Below are positions 52,612 through 60,115 of a stretch of DNA of 64,000 bases, piece by piece (the first letter of the stretch is position 1; each line of letters begins with the position of its first letter). Position numbers and translations under genes: made by a program. The notes beneath the pieces are model-generated. The model saw only the letters and a list, made by a program, of their open reading frames with translations. It was not told the origin of the DNA and ran no database searches. Location: positions 2,532,001 to 2,596,000 of the forward strand of contig NZ_JAFBBP010000001.1 in NCBI RefSeq assembly GCF_016907275.1, read 5' to 3'. This stretch comes from Micromonospora luteifusca (GTDB taxonomy: Bacteria; Actinomycetota; Actinomycetes; Mycobacteriales; Micromonosporaceae).

Positions 52612-53115
52612 ATGACCGAGCGCGAAACCGCGATCAGAGACCGGGCCCAAGAGGTCAATAGGAACAACCTGTCTCCCGAGACTCACCGCGGACAGCCGCA
52701 CGCCGAGGGCCCCCGTTTCACTAGCCGGTCAATAGACAAGCAGCTAGGTAGGGCGACTCGCTACGCCCGGCTCGCCGCAGCGTTCGGTGGAAAGATCCCG
52801 TTGATTGGCCTGCCAATCGCCGTCGGCAACGTCATCTACGACATCAAGGAGGGCAAGTCACCCAGTCAGGCGATCGTTTCCGGGGCCTTGAGTACGACCG
52901 CCGGTACGGCAACCGCCGTCATCGTGGGCACGGCTCTCGGCGGTGCCGCAGGAAACGTGCCGGGTGCGATCGCCGGAGGCCTGGTCGGATTCGGTGTCGG
53001 CGCCCTCTCGGGCCTGGCCGTCGACGCGGCGTGGGAGAAGTGGATGCCGACGGAGATCGAGAAGTTCATGGACGACGCGTTGCGGAAGGGCTGGGACGCT
53101 GTCACCCCTGGCTGA
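52612..53115 (+). CDS. glycine-zipper protein, function unknown
   Basis: This 167-residue protein (AGGAGACGACG before ATG) has a polar N terminus of about 60 residues, then hydrophobic glycine-rich segments: LAAAFGGKIPLIGLPIAVGN, and a zipper region from GGAAGNVPGAIAGGLVG to about residue 140. A C-terminal helix ends WEKWMPTEIEKFMDDAL. It has no signal peptide. Glycine-zipper segments like this are seen in membrane-inserting toxins and secreted effectors; function here is not known. It follows the GGC tract and precedes a truncated TetR gene on the opposite strand. Confidence 0.6.
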   Translation: MTERETAIRDRAQEVNRNNLSPETHRGQPHAEGPRFTSRSIDKQLGRATRYARLAAAFGGKIPLIGLPIAVGNVIYDIKEGKSPSQAIVSGALSTTAGTATAVIVGTALGGAAGNVPGAIAGGLVGFGVGALSGLAVDAAWEKWMPTEIEKFMDDALRKGWDAVTPG

Positions 53116-53350
53116 CGGCATCGCGTTCGGATACGGGATTGACCAATTTCTGGGCATTGTTGACGTCGCCGGGCAGAGTATCGAGCCAGTGGGTGAGGCG
53201 GGCCCCCTCGCGGGTCATGATCTCTGGGTCGCGTAGGGCGTTGGCCAGCAGGGACATGCCTTGATAGGCGCCGACGAACGTCGATCCCGGCAGGGCCGTC
53301 ATTGGGCCGACACACACCTCGCCACGCTGACCACGACGCAGCCCGACCAC
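53102..53350 (-). pseudogene. remnant of a TetR C-terminal domain
   Basis: The readable part STFVGAYQGMSLLANALRDP then EIMTREGARLTHWLDTLPG matches the end of a TetR ligand domain. No N-terminal HTH is found upstream; the frame before residue ~20 is not TetR-like. The stop overlaps the 3' end of the convergent glycine-zipper gene by 14 bp. It is a fragment, not a small gene. Confidence 0.6.
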
Positions 53351-53569
53351 TCGCCGAAGATGGCGGTCGTCCGGCTCACCCGAGGTAGCACAGCACGTCG
53401 GTGGAGTGCACGGATCCGTCAGCTACCGATCCGTGCACTCCACCGGGAACCGCCGTACTGCGCCACCTGGTCACACGGTTCACCAGGGATCGGTTACGAA
53501 CCGACAGCGGCAACTGCCACCGGCGCAGGACCGCCGGGTTGCGACACCGGACGGCACCATAATGGCCAC
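53116..53569. other. 454-bp region with gene remnant and hairpin
   Basis: Apart from the TetR fragment and the strong hairpin at 53400-53444, the rest has no credible gene. Leader sequence of the F420 gene lies at its right end. Confidence 0.5.
53400..53444. repeat. perfect 17-bp inverted repeat
   Basis: GGTGGAGTGCACGGATC (53400-53416) and GATCCGTGCACTCCACC (53428-53444) pair perfectly around an 11-nt loop. It lies between the TetR remnant and the F420-dependent oxidoreductase gene and is unlike the other palindromes. It may be a terminator or element end. Confidence 0.7.
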
Positions 53570-53998
53570 ATGGCAAAGTCGATGACCGACGGACAGTGGC
53601 AGCAGTTCGTCTCGTACGGCACCCGCACCGGCAAGCTCGCGACGACACGGGCCGACGGCTCGCCGCACGTCGTCCCCGTGTGGTTCGTACTCGACGGCGA
53701 CGACGTGCTGTTCAACACCGGCAAGACCTCGGTGAAGGGCCGCAACATCGCCCGAGACGGCAGGGCCGTGCTGTGCGTCGACGACGAGACCCCGCCGTAC
53801 GCGTTCGTGACGCTTCGGGGCCGCGCGACGATCAGCGAGGATCTGTCCGAGATGCGGCGGTGGGCGATCCGGATCGCCGAGCGCTACATGGGGCCGGACC
53901 TGGCCGAGGCGTACGGGACGCGCAACGCCGTGCCGGGCGAGCTGCTGGTGCGCCTGACCGTGGACAAGGTCGTCGGAAGTACCGGCGTCGCCGACTGA
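53570..53998 (+). CDS. PPOX-class F420-dependent oxidoreductase
   Basis: This 142-residue split-barrel protein starts at ATG 53570. Family pieces are LATTRADGSPHVVPVWFVLDGDDVLFNTGKTSVKGRNIARDGRAVLCVDDE, split here between LATTRADGSPHVVPVWFVLD and KGRNIARDGRAVLCVDD, followed by VTLRGRATI. Homologues such as Rv1155 bind deazaflavin F420 (family knowledge). It probably reduces an unknown substrate. It is convergent with the Smr gene. Confidence 0.85.
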   Translation: MAKSMTDGQWQQFVSYGTRTGKLATTRADGSPHVVPVWFVLDGDDVLFNTGKTSVKGRNIARDGRAVLCVDDETPPYAFVTLRGRATISEDLSEMRRWAIRIAERYMGPDLAEAYGTRNAVPGELLVRLTVDKVVGSTGVAD

Positions 53999-54056
53999 GC
54001 GCCCGCGCGGAATGTGATTCTGGCGCGAGCAGGCGCGGCGTGGCATGACCGGGCCG

Positions 54057-54139
54057 CTTGATCGACACCAGGTCACCGAACTGGCGGTATTGGATCGACT
54101 GGGACACCGCATTTACGGCGATGTGAAGTGGATCAATTT
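54057..54139. repeat. intergenic palindrome, subfamily A (diverged)
   Basis: CTTGATCGACACCAGGTCAC begins it and GATGTGAAGTGGATCAATTT ends it; the centre is less symmetrical. It lies between convergent genes, 11 bp from the Smr gene stop. Confidence 0.7.
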
Positions 54140-54149
54140 GGAGGGCGCG

Positions 54150-54404
54150 CTACTTCCAGCGGAAGTGGACGAAGAGGCGGCCGAAGTTCTTGGAGTCCTT
54201 CTCCACGCGGTGGTAGAGCTGCTTGACGTCCTTCTGGTCGAGGAACCGCAGCACCCGCTTCTTGAGCTGGCCGGAGCCCTTGCCAGGGATGATCTCGACG
54301 AGGGTGGCCTTCTTCGCCACCGCCTCGTCCATGATCCCGCGTAACGCGCGATCGATGTCCTGGCCCTTGTTGAAGATCTCGTGCAGGTCCAGCTTGAGCT
54401 TCAT
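54150..54404 (-). CDS. stand-alone Smr-domain protein
   Basis: This 84-residue protein has LDLHEI at its N terminus, LVEIIPGKGSGQLKKRVLRFL in the centre and YHRVEKDSKNFG later. These match the Smr (small MutS-related) domain, with LDLH and G-K-G-S-G as nuclease/nucleic-acid residues. The domain is complete but alone, without MutS2. It may cleave or bind branched nucleic acid or mRNA. Confidence 0.85.
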   Translation of the reverse strand: MKLKLDLHEIFNKGQDIDRALRGIMDEAVAKKATLVEIIPGKGSGQLKKRVLRFLDQKDVKQLYHRVEKDSKNFGRLFVHFRWK

Positions 54405-54477
54405 GCCGCAGCCCCCGGCCGGTCAGGTCCCATGTCCGCCATCCTAGGGCCCGGCGGTCCACCCGCCGGACGACGAA

Positions 54478-54501
54478 GGGGCGGCCCCGAAGGACCGCCC
54501 C
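54478..54501. terminator. stem-loop after the TPR gene
   Basis: GGGGCGGCCC and GGACCGCCCC pair (one mismatch) around CGAA, 20 bp after the leftward TPR gene stop. Confidence 0.55.
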
Positions 54502-54521
54502 ACCACGTCACCGGTGCACGC

Positions 54522-54890
54522 TCAACGCGTGCCGCCCAGGCGGGTCTCCACCCGCTCCAGCGCCGTCCGGTAGTCGTCGTTGGTCGCGTACATCGCGGCA
54601 GCGATCCGCAGGTGCCGCAGCGCGTCGGTGTGCCGGTTCAGCCGTTCCAGCGTCCGACCGAGCACGTGGTGCGCGTAGTGGTCGCTCGGGTCCCGCTCGA
54701 CCAGCTCCCGCAGATGCTCCTCGGCCCGGTTGAGCTGGGCCGACTGGAAGTACGCCCGGGCCAGCAACTGCCGGACCGCCGCGTTGCCGGGTTCGGCGGC
54801 GACGATCGGCTCCAGCAGTCGGGCCGCTCCGCTCGGGTCACCGGTTTCGAAGAACATGGTCGCCCGCCGGTAGTCCGCCAGAAGATCCAT
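54522..54890 (-). CDS. tetratricopeptide-repeat protein
   Basis: This 122-residue protein has three TPR-like helical pairs: AARLLEPIVAAEPGNAAVRQLLARAY, LNRAEEHLRELVERDPSDHYAHHVLGRTL and LNRHTDALRHLRIAAAMYATND (each in pieces). It has no other domain. TPRs mediate protein binding; the partner is unknown. A hairpin follows. Confidence 0.85.
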   Translation of the reverse strand: MDLLADYRRATMFFETGDPSGAARLLEPIVAAEPGNAAVRQLLARAYFQSAQLNRAEEHLRELVERDPSDHYAHHVLGRTLERLNRHTDALRHLRIAAAMYATNDDYRTALERVETRLGGTR

Positions 54891-54995
54891 CTGCCCACCT
54901 CCTCGGGTCGCACCGTCACCTGTTCCGACGCTGGCACAACGCTGGGCGTTTGGCGACTGTTCCCGGGAGCCGGGGAGCCCCGGGGCCGAAATCGG

Positions 54996-55766
54996 TCAGG
55001 TGCGGGCATCCCGGCGTCCGACGGACAGTTCCCAGGCGCGCACACCGCCGACGATGCCGGCGGTGTTCGGCACCACCACCACGTCGTCGCCCATCCGGGC
55101 GAGCTGCTCGGGTCGGATCAGTCGGGAGTTGCCCCCGCCCAGGTAGAGCCGGTCCCAGCGGAAAACCGGGCGCAGCCCGTCCACCACCTGCCGGATCCGG
55201 CGGGACCAGAAGGCGTCGCCGAGCCGCCGGCGTTCCGGCTCACCCACGTACGTGTCGTAGGTGGTGCCCCACCGCACCGGCGCGTGTGACAACTCCAGGT
55301 GCGGTGCGAGCACCCCGCCGTCGAAGAGCGCGCTGCCCAGCCCCGTCCCCAGGGTCAGCACCAGCTCGCAGCCGGTGCCGGCGACCACCCCGGCACCGTG
55401 CACCTCGGCGTCGTTGAGCACCAGCGCCGGCACCCCGAACGCGTCGGCCAGCGCACCGCGCGCGTCCCAGCCGGACCACTCGGCGAGCAGATCCGGGTCG
55501 ACCCGGCTGCGTGGGCCGTTCCGGGTCACGTAGTGCGGTGTGGTCACCACCACCCCGTGCCGGATCATCCCCGGTACGCCGACCGTCAGCCGGTCCGCCG
55601 CCGGCAGGCGCCCGCCCAGATCCAGCAGGGTCCGGACGAACAGCGCAGGCGGCAAAGGGTACGGGGTCGGCACCCGCAGCGGCCGGGCCCGCATCGTCCC
55701 CGCCTCGTCGAGCACGGACGCCTTGATGCCTCCGCCGCCACAGTCGATCGCCAGTGTGGTCACCAC
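54996..55766 (-). CDS. ROK-family sugar kinase-like (polyphosphate glucokinase type)
   Basis: This 256-residue protein begins LAIDCGGGGIKASVLDEAG, a ROK ATP/polyphosphate loop, then has VGVPGMIRHG, VLNDAEVHGAG (catalytic Asp), LTLGTGLGSALF and ELSHAPVRWG. YLGGGNSRLI and NTAGIVGGVRA follow. The ROK zinc CxCGxxGC motif is missing, as in PPGK-type enzymes. It may phosphorylate glucose with polyphosphate or ATP; the phosphoryl donor is unresolved. Confidence 0.8.
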   Translation of the reverse strand: MVTTLAIDCGGGGIKASVLDEAGTMRARPLRVPTPYPLPPALFVRTLLDLGGRLPAADRLTVGVPGMIRHGVVVTTPHYVTRNGPRSRVDPDLLAEWSGWDARGALADAFGVPALVLNDAEVHGAGVVAGTGCELVLTLGTGLGSALFDGGVLAPHLELSHAPVRWGTTYDTYVGEPERRRLGDAFWSRRIRQVVDGLRPVFRWDRLYLGGGNSRLIRPEQLARMGDDVVVVPNTAGIVGGVRAWELSVGRRDART

Positions 55767-55828
55767 GCCGTTGAGTCTGCCCGCTGCCGTCTGGTCGTAT
55801 GCCAGCAGCCGGATAGGCTGCCGTTCTG

Positions 55829-57466
55829 ATGAGCGCCACGATGATCGTCAAGGACCTGGCCGCCGGGCACGGGGACCGCCCACTCTTCGCCGGATTGGAC
55901 CTGGTGGTCGCCCCCGGTGACGTGGTCGGCCTGGTCGGGCCGAACGGGGCCGGCAAGTCGACGCTGCTGCGTACCCTCGCCGGGTTGTTGCCGGTCGAGG
56001 CCGGCACCGTGCGGCTCACCCCGCCCACCGCGAGCGTCGGGCACCTGCCCCAGGAGCCGGAACGGCGGCCGGGTGAGACGGTACGGGACTTCCTGGCCCG
56101 GCGGACCGGGGTGACCGCCGCGCAGGCGGCGCTGGACGCGGCGACCGAAGCGCTGACCGCCGGGGCGCCGGGCGCCGACGACGCCTACGGCGACGCGCTG
56201 GAGCGTTGGCTCGCCCTCGGCGGCGCGGACCTGGACGAACGCGCCGAGCAGGTGAGCGCGGACCTGGGGCTCGCGGTCGACCTGGACCACCCGACGACCG
56301 GGTTGTCCGGCGGCCAGGCGGCCCGCGCCGGGCTGGCCTCGCTGCTGCTCAGCCGCTACGACGTGTTCCTGCTCGACGAGCCGACCAACGACCTGGACCT
56401 GGCCGGTCTGGAGCGGCTGGAGGAGTTCGTCACCGGGTTGCGGGCCGGCACGGTGTTGGTCAGCCACGACCGGGAGTTCCTCCTCCGCACGGTGACCCGG
56501 GTACTGGAGCTGGACCTGCCGCAGCAGCAGGTGCACCACTACGGCGGCGGCTACGCGGCCTACCTGGAGGAGCGCGAGGTGGCGCGCCGGCACGCCCGCG
56601 CCGACTTCGAGGAGTACGCCGACACGAAGGCAGGGCTGGAGGCACGGGCCCGCACCCAGCGCGGGTGGATGGAGAAGGGCGTGAAGAACGCCCGGCGCAA
56701 GGCCACCGACAACGACAAGATCGGCCGCAAGTTCCGGAGCGAGGCGAGCGAGAAGCAGGCCGCCAAGGCCAAGCAGACCGAACGGCTGATCGAACGGCTC
56801 GACGTGGTCGAGGAGCCCCGCAAGGAGTGGGAGCTGCGGATGGAAATCGCCGCCGCGCCCCGCGCCGGCGCCGTCGTGGCCACGCTGCGAGGTGCGGTGG
56901 TACGCCGAGGCGGCTTCACCCTCGGCCCGATCGACCTGCAGATCGACTGGGCGGACCGGGTCGCGGTGACCGGGGCGAACGGCTCGGGCAAGTCCACCCT
57001 GCTGGCCGCGCTGCTCGGGCGGCTGCCCTTGGACGCCGGCACCGCCTCGCTCGGCCCCGGAGTGGTGGTGGGCGAGGTGGACCAGGCACGCGGGCTGTTC
57101 CTCGGCGACGCGCCGCTGATCGACGCGTTCCAGGCGGCCGTACCCCACATGTCACCGGCGGACGCGCGGACCCTGCTGGCCAAGTTCGGGTTGCGAGCGG
57201 CGCACGTACCCCGGCCGGCGGCCACCCTCTCCCCCGGCGAGCGCACCCGGGCGGCGCTGGCTCTGCTCCAGGGGCGCGGAGTCAATCTGCTGGTGCTCGA
57301 CGAGCCCACCAACCACCTGGACCTGCCCGCCATCGAGCAACTGGAATCGGCGCTGGCCAGCTACCCCGGAACGCTGCTGCTGGTCACCCACGACCGACGA
57401 ATGCTGGCCGCCATCGAGACGAACCGCCGAATCCGGGTCGACGCCGGGCGGATCGCCGAAGATTGA
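55829..57466 (+). CDS. ABC-F family ATPase
   Basis: This 545-residue tandem-ATPase protein has Walker A GPNGAGKS, signature LSGGQAAR and Walker B FLLDEPTNDLDL in the first half, an interdomain linker rich in Lys/Arg (about 245-320, KNARRKATDNDKIG), and Walker A GANGSGKS, LSPGERTR and LLVLDEPTNHLDL in the second. No membrane segments. ABC-F proteins act on ribosomes (translation factors or antibiotic protection). Which type it is cannot be settled. Confidence 0.9.
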   Translation: MSATMIVKDLAAGHGDRPLFAGLDLVVAPGDVVGLVGPNGAGKSTLLRTLAGLLPVEAGTVRLTPPTASVGHLPQEPERRPGETVRDFLARRTGVTAAQAALDAATEALTAGAPGADDAYGDALERWLALGGADLDERAEQVSADLGLAVDLDHPTTGLSGGQAARAGLASLLLSRYDVFLLDEPTNDLDLAGLERLEEFVTGLRAGTVLVSHDREFLLRTVTRVLELDLPQQQVHHYGGGYAAYLEEREVARRHARADFEEYADTKAGLEARARTQRGWMEKGVKNARRKATDNDKIGRKFRSEASEKQAAKAKQTERLIERLDVVEEPRKEWELRMEIAAAPRAGAVVATLRGAVVRRGGFTLGPIDLQIDWADRVAVTGANGSGKSTLLAALLGRLPLDAGTASLGPGVVVGEVDQARGLFLGDAPLIDAFQAAVPHMSPADARTLLAKFGLRAAHVPRPAATLSPGERTRAALALLQGRGVNLLVLDEPTNHLDLPAIEQLESALASYPGTLLLVTHDRRMLAAIETNRRIRVDAGRIAED

Positions 57467-57504
57467 TCCGTGCCAGCGGGCCAGCGCGGGGTGAGAATGA
57501 CGCC

Positions 57505-57813
57505 ATGCTCAAGTGGGAGTACGCCCTGCTGGTCCGCCGCCGCCAGGCTGCGACCAACGACCTCGGCTGGGAGGTCGTCTTCGTCTGGTACGGCCCGGAC
57601 GGCTCGATGGTCGACGTGACACCGTACGGCGACACCGCCCTGGCCCACCTGAACCGGGCCGGCGACCAGGGCTGGGAGTTGGTCGCGATGAGCGAGGACC
57701 CGTCCCTGCCCGGCAACAACGAGCTGCATCGCTATCACCTCAAACGGCCCAAACCCGCCGCCCCGCAACCCCGCCAGCGGATACGCGGCGGCCGCCGTAC
57801 CGTCTCGGGCTGA
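57505..57813 (+). CDS. small hypothetical protein
   Basis: This 102-residue protein (ATG 57505) starts MLKWEYALLVRRRQ and has WEVVFVWYGPDGSMVDVTPYGDT and LNRAGDQGWELVAMSED, a pattern like DUF4177-type proteins (W-Y...L...G..GWELV). A basic Pro/Arg tail follows. Function unknown; 38 bp after the ABC-F gene. Confidence 0.7.
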   Translation: MLKWEYALLVRRRQAATNDLGWEVVFVWYGPDGSMVDVTPYGDTALAHLNRAGDQGWELVAMSEDPSLPGNNELHRYHLKRPKPAAPQPRQRIRGGRRTVSG

Positions 57814-57850
57814 CTGAGCCACTCCGGGCGCACCCTGCGGGCGCCAAGGT

Positions 57851-57930
57851 CATGATCGACACAACATCGCCGACGTTGGTCTATCCCGCGCCGTTGATAC
57901 CGCAAGATCGGCGATGTCGTGTCGATCATG
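57851..57930. repeat. intergenic palindrome, subfamily A
   Basis: The outer 23 bp arms (CATGATCGACACAACATCGC then CGA, and TCGGCGATGTCGTGTCGATC then ATG) match with one mismatch. It is 80 bp long and sits between two rightward genes. Confidence 0.85.
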
Positions 57931-58062
57931 CGACCCTGCCCGACATGCCCATTGACCGGCCACGCCCGAGCGGATTGACGAGGCCGGCGGGCGGTTGACA
58001 AGGCCGACAGGTGGGGCATACCGGGCGCGAATGCGGGTAACGCGCGGCGGGAGGTGACCCGA

Positions 58063-58788
58063 ATGGTCGCGTTGGCACAAACTCCACCCTCGGCCGACCG
58101 GCTGCGGGCGATCGACGAATTCCTCGGCCAGGCGTGGGCGGACCAGGTCCGGCACGACGACCGACTCCGGGGCCTGGCGGTCGAGGTGCGGTTCGACCGG
58201 GGAGTGGCCCACCTGAGCGGGGAGGTCGCCGAACCCGCCCAGTTGCGCCTCGTACGGGACCTGGTGGGACGACTGGCCGGCGTCTACGGCGTGTGGTGCC
58301 GGGTTGGCATCGACGGGCGGGCGCCGGTGGTCGTGGACCTCGGCTGCGGGCCGACCAAGCAGTGGTCGAGCAACCTGGGGCTGGACATCTACCCGGCGCC
58401 GGGGGTGGACGCCGTCGCGGACCTGTCCGGTTCGCTACCGCTCGCCGACAACTCGGTGGACGTCCTCTTCGCGGTACACATTCTGGAGCATTTGATCGAC
58501 TTCCTGCCGCTGGTGGACGAGTGCCACCGGGTGCTCCGGCCAGGCGGTGTGCTGCACGTGATGAGCCCCTGGTGGGGGCACGTCAACGCGGTGGCCGACC
58601 CGACTCACGTCCGGCTGATGGACGTGCAGACGTTCAAGGGAATCTGTCAGCTCCGGCCGCCGGGCGCCCCGCGGTGGTACCCGCTGCACGCCGGCTGCGA
58701 CGGTGCCTCGATCTTCGCGGACCTGACCCCACTCCCCCCAGACGCCAACCCCGCACCCAAGCCCCACCTAGCCCGCTTCTTCGACTAA
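58063..58788 (+). CDS. BON-domain plus SAM-dependent methyltransferase
   Basis: This 241-residue protein (ATG 58063 after GGGAGG; GTG 58054 possible) has an N-terminal BON-like domain (about 10-90, VEVRFDRGVAHLSGEVAEPA...VRDLVGRLAGVYGV) and a methyltransferase C-terminal half: VVVDLGCGPTKQWSSNLGLD, ADLSGSLPLADNSVDVLFAV, HILEHL and HRVLRPGG. The methyltransferase half is small but the SAM motifs I-III are complete. BON domains bind membranes or lipids, so the protein may act at the membrane. Target unknown. Confidence 0.8.
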   Translation: MVALAQTPPSADRLRAIDEFLGQAWADQVRHDDRLRGLAVEVRFDRGVAHLSGEVAEPAQLRLVRDLVGRLAGVYGVWCRVGIDGRAPVVVDLGCGPTKQWSSNLGLDIYPAPGVDAVADLSGSLPLADNSVDVLFAVHILEHLIDFLPLVDECHRVLRPGGVLHVMSPWWGHVNAVADPTHVRLMDVQTFKGICQLRPPGAPRWYPLHAGCDGASIFADLTPLPPDANPAPKPHLARFFD

Positions 58789-58836
58789 CCCCCACCCCAC
58801 CCCCACCCACCCCACCCCCACCCACCCCACACCCTG

Positions 58837-58899
58837 GTCGATCATGAGGTTATAGCCGCGACACGCCGACATCGATGGCAATAACGTCATGATCAACGG
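58837..58899. repeat. intergenic palindrome, subfamily B
   Basis: The left arm GTCGATCATGAGGTTATAGC (continuing CGCGACACGCC) matches the reverse complement of the right arm of the copy at 23541-23607 over about 29 of 31 bp. The right arm GGCAATAACGTCATGATCAA completes it. It is flanked by a CCCACCC-rich tract (58790-58834) and a G-rich tract (58918-58962). Confidence 0.75.
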
Positions 58900-58917
58900 C
58901 GGCGACGGCGACAGAGG

Positions 58918-58962
58918 GCCGGAGGGGGAGGGAAGGGAGGGGGGAGGGAAGGGAGGGGGCTA
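58918..58962. other. G-run region
   Basis: The top strand here has many runs of three or more G separated by short A/AA segments, which can form a G-quadruplex. It directly follows the subfamily B palindrome and precedes the LacI gene's stop. Confidence 0.5.
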
Positions 58963-59967
58963 GGGGGCTTGGGTTGATTCGCGGAGTTCTAGGCGGTGGG
59001 GGGCCTTCAGCTCTCTGGCGGGGGCGGTGCGGTCGCCGTCCAGGCGATTGGCCAGGAGTTCGACTGCCAGGCGGGCGATCTGCTCCTTGTCGGGGGCGAC
59101 GGTGCTCAGGGTGGGGATGGAGAACCGGCCGTCCTCGATGTCGTCGAAGCCGACCACCGCCACGTCCTCGGGCACCCGCAGGCCGGCCTCGTGCAGAGCG
59201 CGCAGGGCACCCAGCGCGAGCGTGTCGTTGAAGCAGAAGACGGCGTCGGGGCGTACGCCGGAGGTGAGCAGGCCCCGCATGGCGACCGCGCCGTCGGCGC
59301 GATGCCAGGCCGCCGCGGGCGCCACCAGGGCCTCGTCGTAGTCGAGCCCGGCGGCGCGCAGCGCCTCGGCGTAGCCGGCCAGTCGCAGGCGGGCGCTGGC
59401 GCCTTCGTCGGTGCGCTGCGAGCCGATGGCCGCGATCCGGCGGTGGCCGAGCTGGATCAGGTGGCTGGTGATCTCCCGTGCTGCTGTCACGTTGTCGATG
59501 ACCACGCGATCCGCGGGGCCGTGTTCGACCCGCTCGCCCAGCAGCACCATGGGGGTGCCGTCCAGGCTGGCGAGGTCTTCGGCGGTGAGCGCCAGCGGGC
59601 TGAAGATGAGCCCGTCGATCAGGTGGTCGGTGATGCCGGAGGCGACGACGCGTTCCTGCTCGCGCCGACCGCCGGTCTGGTCGATGAGCACCGTCCAGCC
59701 GTAGTTGGCGGCGGCGATGACCACGTGGCGGGCCAATTCGGCGAAGTACGGGATGTCGAGTTCCGGAACGGCCAGCGCGATCACGCCGGTGCGGCCCTTG
59801 CGCAGGTGGCGGGCGGAGAGGTTGGGCCGGTAGTTGAGTTCGGCGATCGCCTCCTCGACCCGGGCACGGGTGTCCGGCCGAACGTGCACGTAGCCGTTGA
59901 CGACGTTGGAGACGGTCTTCACCGACACGCCCGCCCGTTCGGCGACGTCTTTGAGCCTGTGTCGCAT
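58960..59967 (-). CDS. LacI-family repressor
   Basis: This 335-residue protein begins MRHRLKDVAERAGVSVKTVSNVVNG, the LacI HTH with hinge RPNLSARHLRKGRTG. The C-terminal sugar-binding domain has FCFNDTLALGALRALHEAG, VAVVGFDDIE and LSTVAPDKEQIARLA. It is divergent from the GH51 gene and the operators lie between them, so it probably represses the arabinofuranosidase/ABC genes and itself. Inducer is likely an arabinose-derived sugar. Confidence 0.92.
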   Translation of the reverse strand: MRHRLKDVAERAGVSVKTVSNVVNGYVHVRPDTRARVEEAIAELNYRPNLSARHLRKGRTGVIALAVPELDIPYFAELARHVVIAAANYGWTVLIDQTGGRREQERVVASGITDHLIDGLIFSPLALTAEDLASLDGTPMVLLGERVEHGPADRVVIDNVTAAREITSHLIQLGHRRIAAIGSQRTDEGASARLRLAGYAEALRAAGLDYDEALVAPAAAWHRADGAVAMRGLLTSGVRPDAVFCFNDTLALGALRALHEAGLRVPEDVAVVGFDDIEDGRFSIPTLSTVAPDKEQIARLAVELLANRLDGDRTAPARELKAPHRLELRESTQAP

Positions 59968-60019
59968 TCCGCAACCTCCCCGAGGTAACCCAGCGCACCT
60001 TACCCCGTCGGCAGCCCTT

Positions 60020-60045
60020 TACAACGTTGCCTACAACGTTGTAGA
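60020..60045. promoter_or_regulatory. double LacI-type operator
   Basis: TTACAACGTTGCC (60020-60032) and the perfect palindrome CTACAACGTTGTAG (60032-60045) share the central AACGTT with CG, typical for LacI-family operators. They lie between the divergent LacI gene (start 59967) and the arabinofuranosidase gene (60116). Confidence 0.8.
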
Positions 60046-60115
60046 AACGATGGACACCGGGTGAACGGTGACTGCGCTCACCCGGGCAACAGCACTGAGG
60101 AAAGGTGGCATCCCC

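Noticed and set aside
57851..57930. tRNA gene or small RNA gene
   Set aside because: The symmetry is a simple long hairpin, not a cloverleaf, and related copies occur in other gaps.
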